Shown one piece after another: positions 10,460 through 21,982 of a stretch of 54,621 bases of DNA (position 1 is the stretch's first letter; each line of letters opens with the position of its first letter). Position numbers and translations under genes: made by a program. A model generated the notes under the pieces. The model was not told the DNA's origin. It searched no databases and saw nothing but the letters and a program-made list of their open reading frames with translations. Source of the DNA: Symsagittifera roscoffensis (Eukaryota > Xenacoelomorpha > Acoela > Convolutidae); assembly GCF_963678635.1 (NCBI RefSeq), contig NC_087067.1:19297018-19351638 (forward strand). Direction: 5' to 3'.

Positions 10460-13400
10460 GAGTGTATAATCTAAAAATTTGACCTAAGAAAAAATCTGGC
10501 AAAACTGATCATATATTTTTAAATAAATCAATCTCTTTTCATTACTAACAATATTGGATTTAAAGACAAACAAAAATAATATTAGATCAAAAGAGTAATT
10601 AATCTTTGAAACATTTTCAGCGTTTGGTGGTTTGATGACAAACTGTTCGACTCAGGAAATGATTTGAGAACTTATAAGATATAACTAATGCTATGAATAC
10701 TAAAGCCAGAGTAAACGGAGAATTTTTTATTTTTAACCAATTTTTTGTCCCTATAGAAACTACGCTAAACATAAAACTACACTAAACAGACCAAGAAAAG
10801 TTAAGGGTGACATAAATTTTAGCAAATAGATAAAAAAAGTTTACATAAAAATGAGAAATCGGGAAATTAACGACCTTCATCCAATATAATTTTGCATAGC
10901 AAAATTAGCTAAAGATTGAAATTTTCACATAATTAAAACTAATTAGGCGTGGAAAAGGAAAAAATAATCTTATATGGTTTTTGTTTCAAACGCAATAGTG
11001 AAAACTCTGAAAAACTTATATTTTGTTTGCTGTGAAAAAAAATGTTGTTTTTCTCGACTATCTTCCAATGTAAAGGTTACTCAAACTCTTCATAATCAAA
11101 AACAATCATAAAGTAGCAAAAAACTTCCGCAAACAACTGTACAATGCTGATGATAGAAACCTAATGCAATCTCTCAAAAATCTTAACTACAAAAAATCTC
11201 TGAAAGTTCTTTAACAAATGTTCTGCCACCCAATTCTGCAAAATTTACGGATCTTTAAAAAAAAATCAAGAAATATACAGCTTCCTCCATTTCCAAAAAC
11301 AATATGAGAACTTGACATTATTAGCCCTTAGGCAACAACAAATGATGGGTAAAAATTTTTATTGAACGCAAACCCAAAAATTGGGCGAACATTTTTTCCT
11401 CCCGAAACCGACTACTTTATTTGCAAAAAAATCCACATGATTGTACGATGGTACATTCCGTACAGCTCTGAGACCCCTTTGATTTTTTTAAAATGTTTTG
11501 GGTAATTTTCAGCCTCTAAATTCCTGTATGTTGGATTGATTTATTGACCGGAAAAAAAAAGGAAAATCCTTACATTTACATCTTGCGTGTTTTGAAGCGG
11601 AAATGCCACGAAAACTTACCTTAGAACTTCAACCGCAAATTTTAAGTTTGAATTGTGAAACTGGATTTTTGGCAGCTGTAAAAACCAAGTTCCCTTCTGA
11701 TCTGCAGTTTAATTGCAATTTCTATTTTCTGTTTTACTCAAACAATATTCAAGAAATTCACTTATTTGGATAATTCATGCAATATCGCAAGTCTGCTGCC
11801 ATGCAAAAAAAGGCCAGAAAATTTTTTAGTTTTTTTTTTGAAAAACTTGCCAGAAGTAGTGTTGTCCAACAGCTATCAATTACCTACCCAAGGATCAAAA
11901 TTTTACTGTAGTATTTTGAAGATTTGTTGATAAATAAAAGTGAAGTTGAACTTTGGAACTTTTTTGAAGCCCACATGATCTCCGAACAACTAAAACAAGC
12001 GAAAGTTGGCTCTCAATCTGGAACTGTCAAGTTGGTGGAGTCAAGCCATCTTCGTGTGCCTTGGCTAAGAACTAAAATCTCTAGAAAAATTTTTCAATGT
12101 TTCTTTCTTTGATTAGAACAGGGTGAGCCACAAATGCTCGAAAAAATCAATTGGAAACAGTTTCCGAAAAATTAAAACAGAAAATTTCGAAGAGTTAAGT
12201 GCAATAATTGATAGACTCAAATCTCTTTTTTTAACAAGGGGACATCAATCTGGGGACATATTGAACCATTATAGGCTTAGTTTGTCAATTTTGTTTTGCA
12301 AAAACAGAGCCTTTTTGAAAATAATATCATGATAAAACGTTGATTTCAGTTTTGATCATTAAATTTTTTGCTCTATAAATTTTATAAACTTTTCAGTTCA
12401 AAATTTTCTCTGATCAGACATTCCGTTTTTCTTTTGTTTGTATATGATGAATATTCCCTGAATAATTTATTCAACTTGTTTTTAATTCTACAAACACACG
12501 CGACAAAATACATTCGAAACTACTTTTTTTCTATGCTTTTTTATCTGTATGCTGTTTGAAACAACCGCAAGTTAAATTGTCTTTTTCTTTAATACGGACT
12601 AAAATTGGACAACACAGCCTGTTGAATGCTTGCTTCTGATTGGCTGAAAATTTCCACCTGGAGCCAAATGTTCTTAGATAAAATTTTGAGCTGCTCAAGT
12701 TTATTCCATGTTTTGTGAGTTTAAGCTCGGAAAAATATATAAAAATGTTGAATTAACGTATATATTGCGGAACTCCGTTATGAAAAGAACAAAATGCCTG
12801 AGCAGAATCTACTGAGAAACCATGGAATCCTGAAAAGGTTTGTGGAACTGGTTTTTACATCCATATTCGCTTGTTTTTGGGCAATTCTGAGCAGTACAGT
12901 GTTTTAGCTATTTGCTTGTGAAAATCGAAACAGCCGAGAATATTAAAAAAAAACAAATAGGGAGGTTACCTAAAAATTTGATTTTGTTCTGTTGTGCAAC
13001 CCGCTTACAGCTCCCAAAATGCAGTTTGGCCTAATGTCATCTACCCTAAACAGAATAATTAAAAAACAAAACCTCCTTATCAAATTAGAAATGAAACTGT
13101 GTGATAACTTTGCTTGCGCTCTGTATATAATTTTAAGCTATGGTTGGTTTAAAAAATCAATTTAAAACGGATTTCGATATACGAATGACCTTTTGTGCTG
13201 CGCAAGTTTCATCTTTCTAACAAGTAGCCCCCCCCCCCCCCCCAATTCGCCCCCAATTACAAAAGGGGGGGGGAGAATTGTTAAGTAGGTTCAGCTATCA
13301 AATTACTAGCAAATTATTCAAACTTTCAGCCAATCAGAATGCAGCAAATTTTGAAACCGAGAAAGTTCTAATTGTCAACAGCTGTTATTTTTAGCAAATA
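10460..13400. other. No gene recognised
   Basis: AT-rich DNA. Short plus-strand open frames at 11924-12559 have no motif, splice or composition support. A C-homopolymer followed by a G-homopolymer (13228-13270) borders the Merlin relic and is followed by 'gagaattgttaagtaggttc', which recurs at 14366-14386. Confidence 0.4.
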
Positions 13401-13410
13401 AGCACGTAAA

Positions 13411-14165
13411 ATGAGCTTTAGGGAAGAAATATTGCCTTGTTTGGATGACATCGATTTATGCCTACTAAAATTAAAACAACCTTACTTAATTCCTCGTTGT
13501 CCTCGGTGTTCAGAATGCCAAACAAATTTGTTGTGGACTAAGTATAAAAAAACAAAGGATGGATATTCTTGGAAATGTCAAAATACGAAATGTTCCCGGC
13601 GTTTGTCAATTTCCATTATAAAAAGAAGTTTCTTTGAAAATACTAAAAATTCTTAAGTTGGATTCACGTTATTTATTTATGGAGTATCCAGACGTCAAAA
13701 AAGCAGGTAAAACTCCAAACTCGATTATCTGAGCCACCTTGTCAACGCATTCGCCTCCTTGCGAGAAATTTGTGCCCAATTTTTACTCAAAAACTCAATT
13801 AGGCTTAGTGGGCATATTGTTATCGTTCAAATCGAAAAAAGTTGCTTTTCTCACTAGACTAAACATCATCGTGGACGAGCCCCCGAACGCCCCTTCTTAG
13901 GTTTTTGGAATAGTTGACACTAGTTTCAAGCCGGCGATTGGTTACAAGGAGATTGTGGACCGACGAAAATTTGCAACCTATCATCGAACAAGTTGTCGAA
14001 AAAGAAGCTGTCATTCACTCTGACGAATGGCTGGCTTACAGTCAGTTAAAATTGTGGTTTCAATCACAAAACTGTCAATCATTCCCTCCATTTTGTTGAG
14101 CGATCACTGGTGTGCACACAGAAAATGTAGAATCTTATAGGAATACAAAAAAAACTGCAAAAAAA
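13411..14165 (+). pseudogene. Merlin (IS1016/ISXO2-related) transposase relic
   Basis: The first 81 codons (13411-13656) encode a zinc ribbon with CPRCSEC and, 19 residues on, KCQNTKC, followed by SFFENTK. That is the usual N-terminus of ISXO2/IS1595-type transposases, whose eukaryotic group is Merlin. After a gap with stops, fragments of the DDE core can be read in shifting frames: an HHRGRAPER stretch, GIVDTSFKPAIGYKEIV, VIHSDEWLAY and finally ITGVHTENVESY, all in the order expected for the family. Several frameshifts and stops separate them, so it cannot make a working enzyme. G-rich direct repeats flank the region, but clear terminal inverted repeats were not found. Confidence 0.75.
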
Positions 14166-14460
14166 TGTTAGGGTGTTCCCGCGTAATGTTACACTGGTAC
14201 TTGCAAGAATTTATGTGGAGAAACCGTTATAATAAAAACAACAACTGTTTTATTAATATCTGTGATCATATCCATCAATTGTACCCGTTTGATAATTGAA
14301 TTTGATGATAAAGAGTTTTTAATTATAGGGAGAAGATTCTTAAGTAGGTACCATAGGGGGGAGGAAATTGTTAAGTAGGTTCGTAGTTTTGTTGATCCGG
14401 CTGTCGAAGAATGTGAATATATATGCTGTTATTTATTCAGACCGTTTTCAGAAAAACTGA

Positions 14461-14541
14461 ATGCGTATTGGCATCAATCCGTCCCATCAAATGCGTATGG
14501 GCATCAATCCGGCCCATCAAATGCGTATGGGCATCGATCCA
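14461..14541. repeat. 30-bp tandem repeat, about 2.7 copies
   Basis: The unit atgcgtatgggcatcaatcc plus a 10-bp 'ggcccatcaa' linker is repeated three times with few changes. Confidence 0.85.
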
Positions 14542-14860
14542 AGCGATATATGCTTGCACTAGACCAAAGTGTGCGGCTTGGCTGCTGGAATAATACTTTG
14601 ATATTTTGTTTCAAAACGCGAATTATTGATGCGTGGCTTGTTCGAAATGTACGAAATATTATGCGCGAAAGTTCCAAAAATTGAATTGAGGCAAGCTAAT
14701 TGGTTTTATAAATTCCATAAACAACCCAAATTTTACCACTTTGATATCACCAGCCTAGAATTCATAGCTTGTCAATATTTCTCTTACCACAAACTATGCA
14801 AGACTAATTACTGGGCTCTATTTTTATGCGCAAAGATCTGATTTGGCGAAAAAAACTCGT

Positions 14861-15164
14861 GGGCGAAGGACCGGAAACAAAATCAGCTGAAAGTCAATTT
14901 TTAAAAAGGAGCAATTGCTAGTCATTTAAAATGAATTAAATGAAGCAATATTTTGTTTCTTTCATAACGAAGCCCTTAAAATATAAAATTGGTTCCAATT
15001 TCGGCGGTGATCAGTGACAATTTGAAAATTTTGCATATTTCTGCCGTTTTTATATTCGGTTAATATCAATACTCAGTCCCCGGAAATGTTAACTTTCTTT
15101 CCAAATTTTAGATTACTGAAACCTGATTGACTGTTTTTTATTTTCGCGCATTCGGTCCTTCGCG
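14861..15164. mobile_element. MITE family B, copy 1
   Basis: Begins gggcgaaggaccgga and ends with the inverse, attcggtccttcgcg. The 304-bp body is AT-rich and non-coding. A second copy with the same ends lies at 29949-30258. No certain target duplication is visible, so the superfamily is open. Confidence 0.65.
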
Positions 15165-15188
15165 TATGAGAGACTCCACTTAAATAAT

Positions 15189-15235
15189 GGGCAGTCGGAC
15201 CTTCAAGGCTTTGCTCTGATACGAGCAGTTTTGTT
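15189..15235 (+). repeat. 50-bp dispersed motif C, copy 1
   Basis: Matches three other places in the window (21197-21246 reversed, 53344-53398, 54187-54236). The shared form is gcagtcgg, an acattcaag-like block, then tttgccctgatacgagcagt and cttgtt. It may be the conserved core of a SINE or a MITE end. Confidence 0.65.
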
Positions 15236-15239
15236 GAAT

Positions 15240-16020
15240 CGATTGCGGAATTCACAGGCAAACTGGGAAATCCAGTGGTTAAAAGGACAAAAAGAAGGAC
15301 AAAACTATGGTATCAATTGGCAAATTGTGGAATCTAGTGACGTTTTGTGGAATTCGCGTCGACGGCTAAAATGCGCTTGCTTTGCGAGCGAGTTTCAAAG
15401 AAAATGAAGTGTTTTTCAGCCTCATTCATTTGGTATTGCGTTCAATTGACAAGTGCGTTTGAATTACTTAAGTCGTTTTAGTATACTTGAAGGCAAAGTT
15501 TTGTTCATAAAACCGAGCTTAGATGAATGAAAATGATAAAGTGTGGATGGGGGTTTGGACGTGACCAACTGATGGGCCCTTGACTCTTTTGACTTTTTTT
15601 ATAAACTATTTTACGATGTCAATTTTTTGGTCGATGCACTCTAAATACTTTCAAAAGGTGCCTTAGGAGACAATATCAATTAATTTTGAACAATTTTTTT
15701 TTAAATGTGCTGAAAAGTGTCATTTTTGCACCGTTTTTTTTCTGAAACTCTTGCCTGCTAAAGTGGATTTTTTTTATAGGGAGAGCTCCGAATATCAATT
15801 GTGATCACCTATAGTTTCCTCGATCAGCTCCTACGGAGGATGTTAACTTGGTTCAAATTTCAAATTTACTTTTGTCAAATGTTTATCGATCAGCAACATA
15901 TTCACTGGAAGTCTGATTGCAACGGACCATTGAATCTCATTAAATTTAAAAAAGTCTAAATGTTGCCTTGAATATATTAAGCTTAGCAAAAATGCATTTT
16001 CTTTGTGATTATGTCAAATG
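15240..16020. other. No gene recognised
   Basis: Intergenic AT-rich DNA downstream of the 272-aa minus-strand gene. Nothing identifiable. Confidence 0.4.
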
Positions 16021-16026
16021 TTGAAT

Positions 16027-16032
16027 TTTATT
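16027..16032 (-). terminator. Polyadenylation signal overlapping the stop codon
   Basis: AATAAA on the minus strand shares two bases with the TAA stop of the 272-aa gene (16031-16033). If used, the 3' UTR is only about 20-30 nt long. Confidence 0.6.
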
Positions 16033-16849
16033 ATACTGCTGTTCCCTCCATACTCCCGTCCGAATCATTAGAATGAATGCTATCTCGTCTCTTCCTATCT
16101 TCTTCTTGACTTTGAACTCTGATCGTTTTCAGACTCGAATTCTTCTGACTTGGTTTCGGGGATGGCAACATAATAGTTGCTCGCTTGTCGCGAGAATCAT
16201 CCGAGCGATCCATCTCGTATAACTCATCGCCATCCTCAGTCCGAAGCAATACAATACACATGGGCACTAAGCCGACAAGTTCGAGAAGCAGACAGACGTA
16301 TAGCAGAAAGTACCCCCACGAATAATGACAGTCAAAGTTCTTGTTGTAATACCATTCAAGCCAAAATGTCGTTACAGTACAAGAACCGATTAGCAGAATC
16401 ATTTGAAAGAGTAAGAAAAACGCAAACGTTTTTCGTCTTGGAACGCATTTTTTCAGATGTTGACATCCACTCATGATCATGAGAAATATCAGGAAAACGA
16501 GAGCTTCCAGAATTGTAAATAAAACGGAGAATTTAGAAGCATCATTCCAATTAAAATATTGGTAATTTTGCTCCATAAAAATGTTTTCGGGTACTTCGGG
16601 TAATTCTGAAGGCAAAGTGAAAAGATATGGCCACATGTTCATCCCAATAAAATAGCATTTTTTACCCGCATTTGCTATGTTTGTGTAGCAGTTAGACCAA
16701 TAATTTACCTGCAAATAATCAACTTGATTATTCTGGCAATGCAAAAGGTAAGGGGTCTGCAAGTTGGCTACTGCTAATAAGACACATACACACACCAGAA
16801 TAACTAAACTAGTTATATAACTCATGTATACTTTGGTCTTGCTATTCAT
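16031..16849 (-). CDS. Claudin/PMP22-like four-pass membrane protein, 272 aa, single exon
   Basis: Membrane segments lie near residues 10-29, 107-128, 141-161 and 179-201. Loop one has W51, C54 and C65 (W-x2-C-x10-C), the claudin superfamily signature. Loop two has a tryptophan at 163 and C174 before YSWGYFLLYVCL. The 70-residue cytoplasmic tail is charged and serine-rich (RRDSIHSNDSDGS), so phosphorylation is plausible. It is clearly paralogous to the gene at 6707-7495, which has the same length class, orientation and lack of introns. It diverges from the plus-strand gene that starts 0.7 kb away at 17532, so the two are head-to-head and could share a promoter region (16850-17531). A junctional or channel-regulator role is a family inference only. 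Confidence 0.8.
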   Translation of the reverse strand: MNSKTKVYMSYITSLVILVCVCVLLAVANLQTPYLLHCQNNQVDYLQVNYWSNCYTNIANAGKKCYFIGMNMWPYLFTLPSELPEVPENIFMEQNYQYFNWNDASKFSVLFTILEALVFLIFLMIMSGCQHLKKCVPRRKTFAFFLLFQMILLIGSCTVTTFWLEWYYNKNFDCHYSWGYFLLYVCLLLELVGLVPMCIVLLRTEDGDELYEMDRSDDSRDKRATIMLPSPKPSQKNSSLKTIRVQSQEEDRKRRDSIHSNDSDGSMEGTAV

Positions 16850-17531
16850 CTTGAATTGGCTTTTGATCAGAAATTGAGAAAGTCACGACATAAGGTTGAG
16901 TTTGGGGAGTTTTTGGTTCGTGGGATTTTGATGGTATCAAGGAATTTGAAAACAAAGGGTTCAATTTCATTGTCTTAGTTTCCTTGCTCAAACAGATCTA
17001 GTTTTATATTGTTTAGGACCCTGAGAAACGTCAGGTTGATTCGTCAACTTAACTTGGGCTCTAAAACTGTCGACCTTAAAACTAAACTTAGAAACAAATA
17101 CAATATAGACATGCATTGATGGTACACGGTGAAATGCGTATTTATATAGAAAGTCAGAATAAAGGTATCAAGTTTTCCCTAATCAAGGAACAAGCCAGCG
17201 CTTTTAAACAGCTTAATTTGTTTTGGAATTTCTCGCGCAGTCAATTAGCGAAACAATACACCGAAAAAAAATATTAACTAATGAATAGAATATCAAATGA
17301 GCCGCAAATTACAAAAATAAAGGTGTTCCTAAAAATTTTATCAAAAAAATTAGTATGGCTTCTGATAATGCAAGCAAAAGGAGCATTACGTTTTTTCTTG
17401 CACTACTTGGTAAAATTGGCTCTGACCAATTTCTAAATCACTGTAAATTCAGATCTATGTGAATGAAAAATTTCGTCACGTGTTCTGACCTCAAACTGTT
17501 CAGTCAATCATGAATTTTGAAGTTTTCACAC
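16850..17531. promoter_or_regulatory. Divergent intergenic region between two claudin-like genes
   Basis: About 680 bp separate the start codons of the 272-aa gene (minus) and the 298-aa gene (plus), so both 5' regions lie here. A short upstream frame starts at 17510 (ATGAATTTTGAAG) and overlaps the main ATG at 17532 in another frame. It could dampen translation if transcription starts upstream. No core promoter element is certain. Confidence 0.4.
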
Positions 17532-17948
17532 ATGAGTTCGTCTGAAGAAAATTACCATTCAGCTGACGAGCCGAAAAGAAGCAACCTCAAACATTCTCGA
17601 CATCACTCGGCTGATCAAAATCACGGACGACGTAGACGAAAACGAAGAGTTAGAATGCAAGGCCCGACGCCGGAGAAAAAACCAAAAAGCAGCAAACATC
17701 ATCATTCGAAAGCAAAACGGACTGTAATTCCTGATACTGAAGAATCGTCGCCTGTTTTGGATAAGACTTCATCTTCAGGCGGTGATGATATTTTGCATAA
17801 GAAAACATACCGGGCGTTGTACATTATTGGAATGATAACTGCCGTGATAGCTATTGCATTCATAGCTGTAGGGTTCAGCCATCAAGCGGCTACGTGTAAA
17901 TTTGGCAGTGTTGATTTGACGGATGATGTTATGGAAAGCATTTTCCAG
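17532..17948 (+). CDS. Claudin-like four-pass protein (298 aa), exon 1
   Basis: Exon 1 gives 139 codons and ends at a consensus donor, TTCCAG|GTAAGG, phase 0. The product has a long cytoplasmic N-terminus (about 93 residues) rich in histidine and arginine (RRRRKRRVR near 34-42), then segment one (about 94-115) and the start of loop one. Exons 2 and 3 complete it with matching phases. Joined lengths are 417+142+338 nt, 299 codons including the stop. The full layout is N-tail, TM1, loop one with W162, C165 and C170, TM2 (about 200-222), TM3 (about 229-252), TM4 (about 267-291) and a very short C-tail. The long basic N-tail and almost absent C-tail invert the usual claudin layout. The ATG at 17532 follows an overlapping upstream ATG at 17510. 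Confidence 0.8.
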
Positions 17949-18315
17949 GTAAGGTTTTGACACCTTAAGTGACTGGTGAAAAAGATGGTTTCAAATGATG
18001 GATGAAAAAAAACTTCAAAAAACATTTTAAAACAAAATGGTATCAATTAAGCACCTAAGTATATCAATAACCGAGAGGCACATTTAAATAGTATATGCTC
18101 GATTTGAGATTTTTTATATGATTTTAGACTCTGAAAACCAACCATTTTTTGATTTTAAATAGCGTGTAAGATAACCAATGAACGTCTCCAAGTATAAAAG
18201 CGACATGGCATTGAATCAAAAAAAAATTTAATCGACTTTTGAGGAAATGTCAACCATAAAAATTGAAGTGCCGATTTTATCTGGTCCCAGACTTACTCAG
18301 TAAAAGATAAATACG

Positions 18316-18990
18316 TTGAGCCAGAAGGCCATGGAAGAGCTCAAACTCGTTTCTTCGCAAATATTGTTCACTTCGTCCGGCAGTAAGAGGTGTTGCATTA
18401 TCTTGTTAAAAACCCCAATTTCGTTTTGTCGCATAAATGGCATTACTTCGGGTCTCATTTATGAACCTTTTGTTCTTAGATTTTCCTTCAAGGAAAATTA
18501 ATTTACTTAGAAATTGTTCAATATTGCCAGCCCAGACCATAATTCCTGTTTTTTTTTCAGCAATCATTTTGTGTAGCATTCATTTTTTGTTATTTTTTTG
18601 TGGCAATCGCAAAACTTATGACCATCATTGCTATGGAGGCAGAATCGAGTTTTATTGCCATAAAAAACTTCTTTCCATTGGCTTTTCCAGCTAAAGTTTT
18701 GATGGCAAAAATTCTCTGTAATTTTTTGCTATTTTTGGACATTCTTTGATGTTTTAGCGATCTACATCATCAGAAACCATCTTTTGTAGATTTCGCTAAT
18801 AATTTTTGGCTTATGTCCCAAGAAGTTCCAGTTTCGACTGCTGTCAAAAATGAGTCTGCGCAAAAATCTCGATCAATTTGTCTTTTTTCGCGATCTATGG
18901 TTTTTTCGTGACGCCCCCTCACTGTTTGGTCGGCAAGAGTGCCAGTTTGAACAAATTGTTGATTTGACTGTTTTTTATTTTTTGACGACG
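18316..18990 (-). pseudogene. Tc1/mariner transposase relic
   Basis: Read on the minus strand in shifting frames, the order is: an HTH-type segment with VRGRHEKTIDREKRQI; the middle domain WKEVFYGNKTRFCLHSNDGH; GIMVWAGNI; QDNATPLTAG; and LPWPSGSTYL. These match the conserved blocks of Tc1-type transposases (W..V.F...RF.L, the VWG block, QDNA.PHTA, LPWPA.SPDLNPIE). In the first block glycine-asparagine-lysine replaces the usual acidic catalytic position, and there are many stops and frameshifts. It lies in intron 1 of the 298-aa gene. Confidence 0.75.
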
Positions 18991-19206
18991 ATTGAAAACC
19001 TAAGTGCAGATGAGGAAAACTAGCATTTTCAGACCCGGACTAAATTGTTAAGTCGAAAATTAATTTTTTCAATGATATTAACTGTGATGATTTGCTCATG
19101 AGCAATGTAAAACTTTGCTCCATTTTGAAGTGAATTTTGATGAAAGCGGGCATTGACATTAAGCATTTTCAACAGCAAAAAAACTTGATTTTGGGCTGAT
19201 TATCTC

Positions 19207-20214
19207 ACTAGTGTGATTGTGTTTTTCTCTTCAGTCTAATTTGGAGACAAAAAGTAGCGCAACTAGAAAACTTAAACCTTGTTTAAAGAAAAATTAAAAC
19301 AACAATCTAAAAAGAATGAGGCACTATGCTCTCAAAAATTTGCAGTGCATAAATTCGCCCTTCACTGCAAAGATTTTATAAGTTTTTTAACCCCTTCATG
19401 GTTAAAAGATTTCCAAGGTCTCTGTCCAAAATATAGTAAAGTCTTGAGATTTTCTTGGCGAATTTTTTATTTCATGATATCCACTCTCAAATAGGTTTGA
19501 ATCAAGAATTTGAGAAAGCTGAGGCAACACCGGAATTGCATTTTTTTTCTTCTAAAAGTTGCTATGTACTTCGGCTCAATGGAATGGATAAAATCTTGCT
19601 GAATGGCGATAACTCGTAGTGTAACACGCAAAAAATGGTTACATTATCTATAAACTTTGATTGCAAAGTGCTGCTGCGGTGAAAACTGCACCAGTTTGCA
19701 TTTTAACAACTCCCACCAACTTGCTAACTGGTGCAGTTTTCACCGCAGCAGCACTTTGCAATCAAAGTTTATAGATAATGTTACCATTTTTTGCGTGTTA
19801 CACTACGAGTTATCGCCATTCAGCAAGATTTTATCCATTCCATTGAGCCGAAGTACATAGCAACTTTTAGAGAAAAAAAATGCAATTCCGGTGTTGCCTC
19901 AGCTTTCTCAAATTCTTGATTCAAACCTATTCGAGAGTGGATATCATGAAATAAAAAATTCGGCGAGAAAATCTCAAGATTTTACTATATTTTGGACAGA
20001 GACCTTGGAAATCTTTTAACCATGAAGGGGTTAAAAAACTTATAAAATCTTTGCAGTGAAGGGCGAATTTATGCACTGCAAATTTTTGAGAGCATAGTGC
20101 CTCATTCTTTTTAGATTGTTGTTTTAGTTTTTCTTTAAACAAGGTTTAAGTTTTCTAGTTGCGCTACTTTTTGTCTCCAAATTAGACTGAAGAGAAAAAC
20201 GCAATCACACTAGT
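19207..20214. repeat. 1-kb palindrome with 29-nt loop (palindrome 1)
   Basis: Left arm 19207-19696 and right arm 19726-20214 are inverted copies with very few differences; each arm encodes the same 71-codon open frame in opposite directions (19279-19494 and 19927-20142). The loop 19697-19725 is 29 nt. The same 29 nt occur once more, exact and in direct orientation, at 20222-20250, 7 nt beyond the right arm. It lies inside intron 1 of the 298-aa gene. A transposon with long inverted ends, or a local inverted duplication by template switching, are the alternatives. Confidence 0.9.
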
Positions 20215-20250
20215 TAATCTCTGCATTTTAACAACTCCCACCAACTTGCT

Positions 20251-21196
20251 GAGATTCCACATCATTTCAAGAGTTTTTGATTGGTTGTTCTATCAAATTG
20301 ACGATTTTTTTCATCCACATTTGGGCAACTTTTATGGGTACAAATGATATATAACTTGTCGTGTGAGTTTAAACAGAAGCGACACTTCTCACTGACGAGA
20401 AGGTTTTTGATACCAATATCTCCATTTTGAACACGGTATTGACCAACGAAGACGTTTTTGGCGATGTCTCTGCAGAAAAATTGGATCGCTAAACGGTCGT
20501 ATACATTACAAACCAAGCAGATTCAAAATTTATTCACTAGTAGAAGCTGTAACTACACGCAGTGACGTTATTGTAGCATTATGAAAAAAATTTGCGCAGT
20601 GTTGACTAAAATTTTCTTGTCCGGTAGCTAGGTATCTTTTCGTATCGCAGCGTTGTCTGACTACTCTCCGAACCAGTCTCGAATCTGCTGCCCTTGGTTT
20701 CAATGTTTGCCTCAACTTGTCTTACAACTTGATATTTTTGAAATAGTCTTGAAATCTTTGATCTGGAGCATCAAAATTTTCGTCATCGAAAGATCTTATT
20801 GACTTATACCAATTGATTGGTAGCTATTTGAGCTTAATACTTCTGGTCTTTTTGCAACTAATCGCTGCAGTTTTTGTCAGTAAGTGCCAAAACCTCACAC
20901 GTGTGATAACGAAGTCAGAACGTTTTGAACTTAAGGCTGTTTTAGCAGGTTCAAGCTTTGTTACTTATTAGTCAACCGATAATCAAAAAACCTAAAGTTG
21001 TTTCAAATAAAAAAAACGTTTTGAAAGTTTATTTTTCTAGACCAAATAGTAAAAATAAATCACTTCTCATTTTGATCCACTGCTAATGAATGTTGCTAAG
21101 ATTTATTTAAGATAATTTATTTAATTTATTGGTAGCTTGGTTAAATTTCAGTTCATCCCCACACGCACAAAAAAATACTAGAGTTTTAAAAATGAA
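20251..21196. other. Intronic sequence, unidentified
   Basis: A minus-strand open frame at 20262-20516 holds paired cysteines (EKCRFCLNS and CTHKSCPNV), reminiscent of a zinc-binding end of some transposase, but I cannot name it. A second minus-strand frame (20530-20715) is arginine-rich and probably chance. Confidence 0.3.
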
Positions 21197-21246
21197 ACAA
21201 GACTGCTCGTATCAGGGCAAACCACTGAATGTTCCGACTGTCCTTT
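21197..21246 (-). repeat. 50-bp dispersed motif C, copy 2 (reverse)
   Basis: The reverse complement carries gacagtcggaacattcag, tttgccctgatacgagcagt and cttgtt in the same order and spacing as the other three copies. Confidence 0.65.
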
Positions 21247-21840
21247 ATAGTTTATGTAGTTGTATTCGCTTTGGAAAAAGTCGATGAAACATTTAGTAAG
21301 TTTTTTGTGTGTACGTTTTTTTTGCAAACAATATCCCCTACATGCTGTCTAAAGTACACAGTACTAATTTTAACTTATAGCTAAGAATTAATTAAATAGA
21401 TCAAATAGCGTGCCTCATTTCAATTTGGAAGAATTTTTAAGACAGATTAAATCTTCTCTTACGTCTGAATAGCACAAAATATAGCGCGTTAATTATCCCA
21501 AATTGGCCAAATAGGCAATCTTTAAACCCCTATCGTTACAAAAATTAATCACAGGTAAAATATCATTTTAAAGTTGAGCTCAAGATTACAATACCTTTCG
21601 GCTGATACATATTTTTTATTGTCAAAAATGGTTAATTAAAAAGTGGAAATTTGTCTGGAGAAAAAACCACCCCATACACATATATTCCGACACGAAAGTG
21701 GAATGGAAAAATAACTGTGGTCGGAAGTTTTTGTACTATTTGCACAGCAAACGACTTTTTTCATAAATGCCTTAATCTAATGAGCGATGATGATTTCTAA
21801 GTAACACTGTGATTTGGTGTCAAAACCTTATCTCATCCAG

Positions 21841-21982
21841 GGCGGGGAAGGGGGTGAAATTGTGAACAGGAATGAAACAGTTGCCCTGGAATTGGTATTT
21901 GGAGTATGGAAATACTGTGCCAATGGAGAGTGCGCAGCTGTGAGAAACCAGAAGCAAGATGCTAAAGTCGGCGAGCTCAACA
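21841..21982 (+). CDS. Claudin-like protein (298 aa), exon 2, first extracellular loop
   Basis: The acceptor is ccttatctcatccag and the donor CTCAACA|GTAAGA. It enters at phase 0 and leaves at phase 1, fitting exon 1 and exon 3 exactly. The 47 codons include VFGVWKYCANGEC, the claudin W-x2-C-x4-C motif (W162, C165, C170), and an N-glycosylation site NET at residue 150. The cysteine spacing (4) is shorter than the 10 in the two single-exon relatives. GC content is well above the intron around it. Confidence 0.8.

Noticed and set aside
19279-20142. Two 71-codon frames of nearly the same protein in opposite orientation
   Set aside because: They are the two arms of palindrome 1. Conservation is explained by the inverted duplication, and there is no other sign of a gene.
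20262-20516. Zinc-ribbon transposase fragment on the minus strand
   Set aside because: Two cysteine pairs alone are not enough; no neighbouring core-domain blocks could be read in any frame.
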